This document shows positions 6,501 through 13,686 of a stretch of 13,700 nucleotides of DNA, piece by piece. Location: positions 152,711 to 166,410 of the forward strand of contig DBEP01000023.1 in assembly GCA_002294045.1 (NCBI GenBank). The letters are read 5' to 3'. The translations under genes were made by a program, and so were the position numbers. This stretch comes from Lachnoclostridium sp. UBA903 (GTDB lineage Bacteria; Bacillota; Clostridia; Lachnospirales; Lachnospiraceae). The notes below the pieces were generated by a model that ran no database searches, had not been told where the DNA came from, and saw only the letters and a list, made by a program, of their open reading frames with translations. Within the stretch, counting starts at the first letter, position 1; every line of letters begins with the position of its first letter.

Positions 6501-6530
6501 AACTGTTTGGCTTAAGGCAGCTGAACAGTT
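6501..6530 (+). promoter_or_regulatory. Hairpin between gntR and mcsA
   Basis: Bases 6501-6512 (AACTGTTTGGCT) pair with 6519-6530 (AGCTGAACAGTT), giving 12 pairs with two G-U pairs around the 6-base loop TAAGGC. It ends 13 bases before the mcsA ribosome-binding site and has no T-run after it. It may cause partial termination, RNA processing or translational control, setting mcsA-mcsB output apart from that of the regulator. Confidence 0.5.
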
Positions 6531-6557
6531 ATATCATTTGAACAGGAGGTAGTTACT

Positions 6558-7103
6558 ATGTTATGTGATAAATGCAAAAAAAATGAAGCTAAGATATATT
6601 ATACCGAAATCATTAACGGTGAGAAGAAGGAACAGCATTTGTGCGAGGAATGTGCAACGGAATATACTTCTTTTCCATTAGGAACGGCTTTCATGGATCA
6701 GGAAATTACCTTAGGCAGTTTACTGTCTACGATCTTAGGTAATTATTATAATAATAATCCCCATGGTACGGAATATACGGAAAAAGAAATCCATTGTGAC
6801 GTATGCGGCATGACGTATGCGGAATTCATGAGGGACGGAAGATTCGGATGTGCCAAGTGTTATGACAGCTTCCAGAAGATTCTTGAAAAAAGCATTAAAA
6901 ATATACAGGGTTCGGACACACATACCGGTAAAAAGCCAAAGGGCTTTGAGACTAAGACCCAGAAGCTGATAAAGGAATTGTCCGAACTGGATAAGCTGGC
7001 TATCCGTTTGCAGGAGGCAATTGAGAAAGAAGAATTTGAAGAAGCCGCTAAAATAAGGGATAGGATACGTGAACTGAAAAAGGAGGAGATGAATAATGCT
7101 TAA
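6558..7103 (+). CDS. mcsA: McsA, zinc-binding activator of the McsB arginine kinase
   Basis: McsA binds and activates McsB, the protein-arginine kinase that marks proteins for ClpC-ClpP. The 181-residue product has two four-cysteine zinc sites: C3, C6, C29, C32 (CDKC, CEEC) and C80, C83, C98, C101 (CDVC, CAKC). A central spacer with a run of Asn and Tyr residues (63-67) separates them. The C-terminal UVR motif (about 141-176, LAIRLQEAIEKEEFEEAAKI) is the coiled region shared with UvrB, UvrC and ClpC. Domain order and length match Bacillus McsA. AGGAGG (6544-6549) sits 8 bases before the ATG. The gene overlaps mcsB by 8 bases (7096-7103), which suggests translational coupling and production of the pair in similar amounts. 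Confidence 0.95.
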   Translation: MLCDKCKKNEAKIYYTEIINGEKKEQHLCEECATEYTSFPLGTAFMDQEITLGSLLSTILGNYYNNNPHGTEYTEKEIHCDVCGMTYAEFMRDGRFGCAKCYDSFQKILEKSIKNIQGSDTHTGKKPKGFETKTQKLIKELSELDKLAIRLQEAIEKEEFEEAAKIRDRIRELKKEEMNNA

Positions 7104-8130
7104 ATGGTACAAAGAAGCAGGCCAGAACAATGATGTTGTTATCTCCAGCAGGATAAGACTTGCCCGCAATTTAAAAGACTATTCTTTTTCGGCGAAACTG
7201 TCTGAAGACCGGGCGGCGGACCTGGTAGAAAAGGTAAAAGCAGCGACCCAGGCAATCGAAAACCAGGCTTCCCTGAAATTTTACAGCTGCAGCGCGGACG
7301 TATTGGGTGACACGGAGAAAACGGCTATGGTGGAAAGGCATATCATAAGTCCTCTGCTGGTAGCCAAAGAACAGAGCACCGGCCTGATACTTTCGGAGGA
7401 TGAAAGTATCAGTATTATGATAAATGAAGAGGATCATGTGAGAATTCAGTCCATTACCGGCGGAATGAACATTGGTGAGGCTTTTCAGGCGGCCAATAAA
7501 ATAGATGATATTACCGGCGAGATTTTTGATTATGCTTTCCATGAAAAATACGGATATCTGACCTCCTGTCCGACGAATGCGGGCACCGGGCTGCGGGCAT
7601 CCTACATGATGTTTTTACCTGCTCTGACCGTTGCCGGTAAAATTATTAAACTAGCGGAAGAGCTGGGGCAATATGGAATTGCCTTAAGAGGAACTTACGG
7701 GGAAGCCTCTAAAAGTGTGGGAAGTCTGTACCAGATTTCCAATCAGAAAACACTGGGAAGTACGGAAAAGGAGATTATGGAAGCCCTGGACCGTATTGTG
7801 GAGCAGGTAATGAAACAGGAACGCAGGCAAAGAGAATATATTCTTACCAATAATTACGATGAATTTGAAGATAAGGTACATCGTTCCTACGGAGTTTTAA
7901 AATACGCAAAACAGCTATCATCCGGTGATGCAATGACTTTGCTTGCACAGTTAAAGCTGGGTATGGATATGAACCTGATTGACTTAGGGGATAATTACAA
8001 CATTCATGAACTGATGATGGAGATTCAGCCCGGCAACTTACAGTGCCAGCTGGATAAAAACGTAGGAAGTATGCAAAGAGATAAATACAGGGCGGATTAT
8101 ATCCGTAAAAAATTACCCGAACCTGTATAA
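7096..8130 (+). CDS. mcsB: McsB, protein-arginine kinase
   Basis: McsB phosphorylates arginine side chains on misfolded proteins, and in Bacillus on the repressor CtsR, creating the degradation tag read by ClpC. The 344-residue protein is related to ATP:guanido phosphotransferases. Visible signatures are VISSRIRLARNL (15-26), the catalytic loop NEED (110-113) and SCPTNAGTGLRAS (157-169) with the conserved Cys158. RDKYRA (328-333) matches the RDxxRA phosphoarginine-sensing motif of bacterial McsB, so allosteric self-activation is probably kept. All expected catalytic parts are present, and no creatine- or arginine-kinase N-terminal domain is seen. AAAAGGAGGAG (7079-7089) serves as the ribosome-binding site within the end of mcsA. 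With CtsR absent from this locus, its regulatory substrate here is open. Confidence 0.96.
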   Translation: MLKWYKEAGQNNDVVISSRIRLARNLKDYSFSAKLSEDRAADLVEKVKAATQAIENQASLKFYSCSADVLGDTEKTAMVERHIISPLLVAKEQSTGLILSEDESISIMINEEDHVRIQSITGGMNIGEAFQAANKIDDITGEIFDYAFHEKYGYLTSCPTNAGTGLRASYMMFLPALTVAGKIIKLAEELGQYGIALRGTYGEASKSVGSLYQISNQKTLGSTEKEIMEALDRIVEQVMKQERRQREYILTNNYDEFEDKVHRSYGVLKYAKQLSSGDAMTLLAQLKLGMDMNLIDLGDNYNIHELMMEIQPGNLQCQLDKNVGSMQRDKYRADYIRKKLPEPV

Positions 8131-8168
8131 TTCATAAATCATGCATTGCTGGCATAAGATGACAGCAG

Positions 8169-8194
8169 CAAAGCGGATTTTAATATCTGCTTTG
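8169..8194 (+). promoter_or_regulatory. Hairpin between mcsB and clpC
   Basis: CAAAGCGGAT (8169-8178) pairs with ATCTGCTTTG (8185-8194), ten pairs with one G-U, around a 6-base loop. TTGACAACA follows rather than a T-run, so read-through into clpC is expected. The 132-base gap (8131-8262) contains no other strong signal: TTGACA at 8192-8197 has no -10 box at proper spacing. Confidence 0.45.
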
Positions 8195-8262
8195 ACAACA
8201 GAGAAAAGATACAGGAGTCTCCTATAAAGGGACTTCCGGAAAAATCAGAACAGGAGGCTACT

Positions 8263-10707
8263 ATGAACGAAAAATATACGGAAAATGCGAAATCGGCCAT
8301 TACTTATGCAACAGAGGTAGCATATAAATTATCCCACAATTATGTTGGGACCGAACATCTGCTTATCGGCTTATTGGAGGCAGATGGGGTTGCTTCTAAG
8401 GTATTGGAGAAAAACGGTGTGGATGTGGATAAAGTTATCGAACTGGTAAATCAGCTTATTGCACCCAATACAACCATGGAAGCGGTTGAAGTTGACGGTT
8501 TTACCCCAAGATCAAAACGGATTCTGGATCAGAGTTTCAGGGAGGCTATCCGCTTAAAGGCCCAGCTGGTCGGTACGGAGCATATTTTGATTGCGTTAAT
8601 TAAGGAATCCGACTGCATTGCGGTAAGGCTGCTAAATACCTTAGGGATTAACGTACAGAAGCTTTATGTGGATATATTGACTGCGGTTGGTGCGGATATG
8701 AGTACGGCCAAGAATGAATACGCCGCCAATAAGGGAAAAGCCAAAGCAAAATCAAGTACACCTACCCTGGATCAATACAGCAGGGATTTAACGGAATATG
8801 CAAGAGAAGGTAAACTGGACCCGGTTATCGGAAGAGAGACTGAAATCCAGCGTGTTATCCAGATTTTAAGCAGAAGGACAAAAAACAATCCATGTCTGGT
8901 TGGTGAACCGGGAGTCGGTAAAACTGCAATTGCAGAGGGACTGGCCAGAAAAATTGTGGAAGGTAACATACCTGAAATTATAAAAGACAAAAGGGTCTTA
9001 ACCCTTGACTTATCCGGAATGGTGGCCGGTTCCAAGTACAGGGGCGAATTTGAAGAGAGAATTAAGAAGGTTATCAGTGAAGTCATGAATGACGGCAATG
9101 TACTTCTGTTTATAGATGAAATTCATACCATAATCGGTGCCGGCGGTGCGGAAGGGGCGATTGATGCCTCCAATATTTTAAAACCCTCCCTGGCGAGAGG
9201 AGAATTGCAGCTAATCGGTGCTACGACAAGGGAAGAATACCGTAAGTATATCGAAAAAGATGCGGCCTTGGAAAGAAGGTTCCAGCCGGTAGTTGTAGAG
9301 GAGCCTTCCGAAGAAGAAGCCATCCTAATCTTAAAAGGCCTGAGAGACAGCTATGAAGCCCATCATAAAGTAAAAATAACCGATGAAGCTTTAGAGGCAG
9401 CGGTAAAAATGTCAAGCCGGTATATTAATGACCGTTATCTGCCGGATAAGGCCATTGATTTAATGGATGAGGCGGCATCTAAGGTACGTTTGAGCACTTT
9501 TATTACATCACCGGAAGAAAAGGAGCTGGAAGCTGAAATTGCACGTTTGGAAGATGAAAAGGAGCTGGCAATAAAAAATGAAGAATATGAAAAAGCCGGC
9601 GATATCAAAAAGCAGCAGGAAGAGATAAACAGCCGTCTGAATGCACTACAGGTCAAAGCGGAGAAAGAAAAACAGGATACCGTACTGGTTGTGGGTGAAA
9701 ATGAAATTGCCGATATTATATCCAGCTGGACCAAAATACCGGTTAAAAAATTAGCGGAAGAAGAATCCGAACGTTTAAGGAACCTGGAAAACATACTTCA
9801 TGAGCGGGTAATCGGACAGGACGACGCGGTTTCAGCCGTATCAAAGGCAATCCGCAGGGGACGCGTGGGATTAAAGGATCCGAACAGACCCATTGGCTCC
9901 TTTTTGTTTTTAGGCCCCACCGGTGTGGGTAAAACGGAACTATCCAAAGCCCTGGCAGAAGCCATGTTTGGCAGTGAAAATTCCATGATCCGTGTTGACA
10001 TGTCGGAATATATGGAGAAACACAGTGTTTCCAAGCTTATCGGTTCCCCTCCGGGATACGTAGGATATGATGAAGGAGGCCAGCTTAGCGAGAAGGTAAG
10101 ACAGAATCCATATTCCGTAATCTTATTTGACGAAGTGGAAAAGGCTCATCCGGATGTATTTAATATACTGCTTCAGGTTCTGGACGACGGACATATTACC
10201 GATGCACAGGGCAGGAAAGTAAGTTTTAAGAATACTATAATTATTATGACCTCCAATGCCGGAGCCCAGAATATTATATCGCCGAAGCGTTTGGGATTTG
10301 CCTCCGTAATGGATGAAAAAGAGGATTACAAAAAGATGAAAGAAGGCGTAATGGAAGAGGTAAAGCGTATCTTTAAGCCGGAATTCATAAACCGTATTGA
10401 TGAAATGATTGTATTCCACTCTTTGTCTAAGGAAGATATCAGCAGCATTGTTAGTATCATGTTAAAAGGAATTGCAAAGAGATCGAAACAGCAGATGAAT
10501 ATTACTCTCGAAACCGGCGATGAAATAATTGACCATATTGTCCAAATCGGTTTTGACCAGAAATATGGTGCAAGGCCTTTGCGCAGGGCAATACAGTCCC
10601 ATATTGAGGATAAACTGGCAGAAGAAATCCTGGAAGGAAGCCTTCATAACGGAGATACTGCATTAGTACAGCTCTTCGACAAAGAGATTAAAATTTCCAA
10701 AAAATAA
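8263..10707 (+). CDS. clpC: ClpC, AAA+ unfoldase of the ClpCP protease
   Basis: ClpC unfolds proteins, including phosphoarginine-tagged ones, and threads them into ClpP. The 814-residue product is full length. In order it has the double Clp-N repeat (about 1-145, repeats starting YTENAKSAI and FTPRSKRIL), which in Bacillus binds phosphoarginine, D1 with Walker A GEPGVGKT (214-221), pore loop KYRG (258-261), Walker B LLFIDE (281-286) and ERRF (337-340). A middle coiled domain with a UVR-like helix (about 415-460) follows; it distinguishes ClpC from ClpB and ClpA. D2 has Walker A GPTGVGKT (551-558), pore loop GYVGYDEGG (598-606) and Walker B VILFDE (619-624). LGF (677-679) is the ClpP-docking tripeptide, so this is a protease partner. 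AGGAGG lies just before the ATG. It follows mcsB by 132 bases and probably belongs to the same regulon. Confidence 0.98.
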   Translation: MNEKYTENAKSAITYATEVAYKLSHNYVGTEHLLIGLLEADGVASKVLEKNGVDVDKVIELVNQLIAPNTTMEAVEVDGFTPRSKRILDQSFREAIRLKAQLVGTEHILIALIKESDCIAVRLLNTLGINVQKLYVDILTAVGADMSTAKNEYAANKGKAKAKSSTPTLDQYSRDLTEYAREGKLDPVIGRETEIQRVIQILSRRTKNNPCLVGEPGVGKTAIAEGLARKIVEGNIPEIIKDKRVLTLDLSGMVAGSKYRGEFEERIKKVISEVMNDGNVLLFIDEIHTIIGAGGAEGAIDASNILKPSLARGELQLIGATTREEYRKYIEKDAALERRFQPVVVEEPSEEEAILILKGLRDSYEAHHKVKITDEALEAAVKMSSRYINDRYLPDKAIDLMDEAASKVRLSTFITSPEEKELEAEIARLEDEKELAIKNEEYEKAGDIKKQQEEINSRLNALQVKAEKEKQDTVLVVGENEIADIISSWTKIPVKKLAEEESERLRNLENILHERVIGQDDAVSAVSKAIRRGRVGLKDPNRPIGSFLFLGPTGVGKTELSKALAEAMFGSENSMIRVDMSEYMEKHSVSKLIGSPPGYVGYDEGGQLSEKVRQNPYSVILFDEVEKAHPDVFNILLQVLDDGHITDAQGRKVSFKNTIIIMTSNAGAQNIISPKRLGFASVMDEKEDYKKMKEGVMEEVKRIFKPEFINRIDEMIVFHSLSKEDISSIVSIMLKGIAKRSKQQMNITLETGDEIIDHIVQIGFDQKYGARPLRRAIQSHIEDKLAEEILEGSLHNGDTALVQLFDKEIKISKK

Positions 10708-10750
10708 TTCAAATCTTGTGCATATATTTGTAGAAATTGTCATGTAAATA

Positions 10751-10759
10751 TGATATAAT
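10751..10759 (+). promoter_or_regulatory. Extended -10 promoter candidate
   Basis: TGATATAAT is a perfect extended -10 (TGn-TATAAT). The -35 region at 17 bases (TAGAAA) is poor, which extended -10 promoters tolerate. It lies 44 bases after the clpC stop codon and 165 bases before the next start codon, implying a long leader. Confidence 0.45.
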
Positions 10760-10835
10760 GAAAGCGTAGTGAGCTTATGCAAGTTTACTTTCAATAAGTG
10801 AGCGGAGCAACAAGATCAGGAACCGCTTTTGTTCA

Positions 10836-10844
10836 TGATATAAT
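10836..10844 (+). promoter_or_regulatory. Second extended -10 promoter candidate
   Basis: The same nine bases, TGATATAAT, recur 85 bases downstream of the first, and a near copy (TGATATAAC) occurs at 10866-10874. No good -35 box is present. Transcription from here would leave a leader of about 75 bases. Tandem promoters for the small protein gene are plausible. Confidence 0.4.
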
Positions 10845-10923
10845 AGAGATAGCTTTTATAGCTCTGATATAACATGTTCCATTTTATAAGACCTGGAATA
10901 AGAGAAAATTAGGAGGATTTAAA

Positions 10924-11337
10924 ATGTCAGTAATCGATGAATTAATACGTGAAGAAAGTGATGGGACAATCAGTTTTGGCAATTACGAATTAACAGTAAA
11001 ATCAAAGGTGGCTGATTTTGAGCATAGCGGAGATTTATATAAGGTAAAGACGTTTAGGGAAATTACTAAACTCGAGAGAAATGGAATGTTTGTATATGAG
11101 TCTGTTCCGGGAACGGCTGTTAAGAATCTGGATATAACGGAAAAAGAGGTTAGATTTACTGTTGAGGGACCTGAAGATGCACAGATTACTTTAGAACTGG
11201 AAGCAGAGAAAGAATATAAAATCTATATTGATGATACTAACGTAGGAAAGATGAAAACGAATTTAGGCGGTAAACTTGTATTTAGCGTGGAATTAGGTGA
11301 AAATCATAAATCTGCAATACGGGTAGTGAAATTGTAA
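10924..11337 (+). CDS. Small beta-rich protein of unknown function between clpC and radA
   Basis: I do not recognise a characterised family. The 137-residue acidic protein has no signal peptide, membrane helix or cysteine, so it is probably cytoplasmic. After a short N-terminal helix (about 1-12) its sequence alternates as in beta-strands (ISFGNYELTVKSKV, KVKTFREITKLERNG, EVRFTVEG, AQITLELEAEKEYKIYID, GGKLVFSVEL), suggesting a beta-sandwich. I recall similar clostridial proteins labelled 'endosialidase', but no sialidase motif is visible and that label should not be trusted. AGGAGG (10911-10916) lies 7 bases before the ATG, and the gene ends with tandem stops (TAA TAG). Its likely own promoters and downstream hairpin suggest expression independent of clpC. 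Confidence 0.85.
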   Translation: MSVIDELIREESDGTISFGNYELTVKSKVADFEHSGDLYKVKTFREITKLERNGMFVYESVPGTAVKNLDITEKEVRFTVEGPEDAQITLELEAEKEYKIYIDDTNVGKMKTNLGGKLVFSVELGENHKSAIRVVKL

Positions 11338-11371
11338 TAGCATTAATTACTATGGTTAGTTTTTAATATCT

Positions 11372-11409
11372 GGAACTGTTTTAGGGACTTGAAACTCTAA
11401 AACAGTTCC
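11372..11409 (+). terminator. Perfect 13-base-pair hairpin between the small protein gene and radA
   Basis: GGAACTGTTTTAG (11372-11384) pairs exactly with CTAAAACAGTTCC (11397-11409) around a 12-base loop. Only TTCTGGTT follows, a poor U-tract, so termination may be partial. It ends 10 bases before the radA ribosome-binding site (AAGGAGG, 11420-11426), so it may instead act as a processing or stability element. Its AACTGTTT/AAACAGTT stem resembles the hairpin before mcsA. Confidence 0.5.
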
Positions 11410-11431
11410 TTCTGGTTATAAGGAGGAAATT

Positions 11432-12784
11432 ATGGCAAAAAACAAAACGGTTTTCTTCTGCAGGGAATGCGGTTATGAAGCTTCCAAGTGGATGGGACAA
11501 TGTCCGGGCTGTAAGCAATGGAATACCTTTACGGAAGAGCCGGCCGTAAAAAAGACCACAGCGAGGCAACAAGGAACAGCCGGAGCAAAACCGGAGCTTT
11601 TATCCGAAGTATCGGCAGCGGAAGAACAAAGGATTCTTACGGGGATTCAGGAATTGGACAGAGTCCTGGGAGGAGGAATTGTAATCGGCTCCTTAGTTTT
11701 GGTTGGAGGAGATCCCGGTATAGGAAAATCGACCCTGTTACTTCAGATGTCCAGGGATTTGTCCGATAAAAAGGTTAAGATATTGTACATATCAGGCGAG
11801 GAATCCTTGAAGCAGATTAAAATGCGTGCCGACAGGCTGGGAGCCTTTTACGGTGAGTTGTTATTATTAAGTGAAACCAATTTGGATAGTATCGAAGATA
11901 CCATAAGTAAGTTAATGCCCCAGGTTGTAATTATTGATTCCATCCAGACTATGTATAAAGAAGAAATTGGTGCGGCACCCGGCAGTGTAAGCCAGGTCAG
12001 GGAGACGACCGCGATTTTAATGCGTATGGCAAAAGGCCTTGGAATCTCTATTTTTATTGTCGGCCATGTAACCAAGGAAGGTGTGGTGGCAGGACCCAGG
12101 GTTTTAGAGCATATGGTTGATACGGTATTATATTTTGAAGGAGAAAGTAAGGCTTCCTACCGTATCCTCCGGGCTGTCAAAAACCGGTTCGGCTCTACCA
12201 ATGAAATCGGTGTGTTTGAAATGAGGGATAAGGGACTGGAGGAAGTAAGAAATCCTTCTGAATTTATGCTCCAGGGAAAACCGGAAGGGGAGCCGGGTTC
12301 TGTTGTAACAGCTTCCATGGAAGGCACCAGACCGATATTAGTTGAGATACAGGCACTAATCTGCCAGACTAATTTTAATATGCCAAGGAGGACGGCAGCG
12401 GGAACGGACTATAACAGGGTGAATCTGTTAATGGCTGTCCTGGAAAAGAGATTGGGTATCCAAATGGCCGCTATGGATGCATATATTAATGTCGCGGGAG
12501 GCATGCGAATTAATGAGCCGGCTTTGGACCTGGCGATTGTGATGGCCATATTATCCAGTTACAAAAACAGGTCCTTAGACAGCAGAACCATATGTTTCGG
12601 TGAAATCGGGCTTACCGGTGAAGTGAGAGCGGTGAATATGGCGGAGCAGCGTGTCATAGAAGCCGAAAAAATGGGTTTTAATGTGGTGCTGCTGCCTCAG
12701 ATCAACAAGGAAAATATCGGAAATACCAATATTAAGTTAATTGGCATCAGGAATATCCGGGAAATTATAAATTTATTTACGTGA
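11432..12784 (+). CDS. radA: DNA repair protein RadA (Sms)
   Basis: RadA is a RecA-like, hexameric DNA motor that helps branch migration and processing of recombination intermediates. The 450-residue product has the full layout: an N-terminal zinc finger with C10, C13, C24, C27 (CREC, CPGC), a RecA-type ATPase with Walker A GGDPGIGKST (92-101), Walker B VVIIDS (165-170), the RadA signature KNRFG (250-254), and a C-terminal Lon-protease-like domain (about 270-450) that is structural rather than proteolytic in this family. Length is typical (about 455). AAGGAGG sits 5 bases before the ATG. In Bacillus radA follows clpC directly and precedes disA; here a small unknown gene intervenes and disA is absent downstream. 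Confidence 0.97.
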   Translation: MAKNKTVFFCRECGYEASKWMGQCPGCKQWNTFTEEPAVKKTTARQQGTAGAKPELLSEVSAAEEQRILTGIQELDRVLGGGIVIGSLVLVGGDPGIGKSTLLLQMSRDLSDKKVKILYISGEESLKQIKMRADRLGAFYGELLLLSETNLDSIEDTISKLMPQVVIIDSIQTMYKEEIGAAPGSVSQVRETTAILMRMAKGLGISIFIVGHVTKEGVVAGPRVLEHMVDTVLYFEGESKASYRILRAVKNRFGSTNEIGVFEMRDKGLEEVRNPSEFMLQGKPEGEPGSVVTASMEGTRPILVEIQALICQTNFNMPRRTAAGTDYNRVNLLMAVLEKRLGIQMAAMDAYINVAGGMRINEPALDLAIVMAILSSYKNRSLDSRTICFGEIGLTGEVRAVNMAEQRVIEAEKMGFNVVLLPQINKENIGNTNIKLIGIRNIREIINLFT

Positions 12785-12897
12785 TTATGCTGTCACCTTG
12801 ATTTAGACGGACCGGTTTATTGTCAAGTAAATTACTGATTCAAAGTTCAACCCAACGGAATGATTAAATAACACAGGGAAAAGCGGAGGTATTGACA

Positions 12898-13614
12898 ATG
12901 GAAAGTACAAAAGATTGTGTGGAACTGAAGATGCTTATGAAACAGCAGGAGAAATTTATACAAAGTATCGGTGCGATAATGGAAAGTCTGGATTCTTCCC
13001 AGTTAAAGGTAGAGAAAAATGCTTTTGATGCCATTAACAGCTCGGATACATCCCTTAATCTGGTTAAGGACGGGATTCGTTCCGTGGACGGCCTGCTGGA
13101 TAAAATTAATATATTGCACATAACAGTAAAAAATTCGTCGGAAAATATAAATCAAATGAAGAATCTGTCCAATATGATTGAGGGATTTGCCTCCGTTATC
13201 GAAGGCATTTCAAGTAAAACCAACATGCTGTCTTTAAATGCATCCATAGAAGCGGCAAGAGCCGGGGAACAAGGACGGGGCTTCGCCGTTGTTGCCGGCG
13301 AAATCAGAAATCTGGCCGCCCAATCCGCACAGTCATCAAAAGAAATTTCAGAAACTATACAATCAATACAAGCCTTTGTTGCCGAAACCGTGGATGCCCT
13401 GAATAATATATATGAAATAGTTGAAAAGCAAAACTCCATGGTAAGTGACGTTAAGGCAGTTTTCCATAAGATTTTGGAAGCAGCTTATATATCCAATGAT
13501 GTTTCAAGAAAAATGGAACATGAAATTGCGTTCCAGAGGGATATTACCGACAATGCAAAAAATACAATTGAATCCATACATTCAATTGCAGATTTTATAG
13601 ACCCGGAGACATAA
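12898..13614 (+). CDS. Soluble methyl-accepting chemotaxis-type signalling protein
   Basis: This is a cytoplasmic receptor-like protein with only an MCP signalling domain. The ATG at 12898 is preferred over the TTG at 12892 because GGAGG (12885-12889) is 8 bases before the ATG but only 2 before the TTG. The 238-residue product is almost all helix. The conserved hairpin tip that docks CheA and CheW is intact: KTNMLSLNASIEAARAGE (107-124) then GRGFAVVAGEIRNLA (126-140). About 100 residues of heptad-like helix lie on each side, forming a short antiparallel hairpin. No signal peptide, membrane helix, HAMP, PAS, haem or other input domain is recognisable, and no C-terminal CheR/CheB tether. Sensing may come through the N-terminal helix or a partner. 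It could tune chemotaxis or another CheA-like pathway; no che gene is in view. Confidence 0.88.
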   Translation: MESTKDCVELKMLMKQQEKFIQSIGAIMESLDSSQLKVEKNAFDAINSSDTSLNLVKDGIRSVDGLLDKINILHITVKNSSENINQMKNLSNMIEGFASVIEGISSKTNMLSLNASIEAARAGEQGRGFAVVAGEIRNLAAQSAQSSKEISETIQSIQAFVAETVDALNNIYEIVEKQNSMVSDVKAVFHKILEAAYISNDVSRKMEHEIAFQRDITDNAKNTIESIHSIADFIDPET

Positions 13615-13657
13615 GAAAGCATCCTGCCTGCGTATCCCAACCGCCGGGCTTTTATGC

Positions 13658-13686
13658 TAGAGTGTGTTTGAAAAATCATTGCACCG
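13658..13686 (+). repeat. Copy 2 of the TAGAGYGTGTTTGAAAAAT repeat
   Basis: Bases 13658-13676 match 1861-1879 with one difference. The sequence continues to the window edge (ATTGCACCGTTCTGAACGCTCCA region) and may be the start of a longer repeated or mobile element that the window cuts off. It begins 43 bases after the MCP-like gene ends. Confidence 0.45.

Noticed and set aside
6735..7169. Antisense frame of 144 codons over mcsA
   Set aside because: It lies opposite a well-identified gene and has no ribosome-binding site or family signature.
8192..8228. A clpC promoter using TTGACA (8192) and TATAAA (8223)
   Set aside because: The 25-base spacing is too long for a sigma-A promoter, and no other -10 box is correctly placed.
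9435..9794. Antisense Ser-rich frames over clpC
   Set aside because: They are composition shadows of the Glu/Lys-rich middle domain of ClpC.
10737..10759. TTGTCA (10737-10742) as -35 partner of the TATAAT at 10754
   Set aside because: The spacer is only 11 bases; the site is better read as an extended -10 promoter without a good -35.
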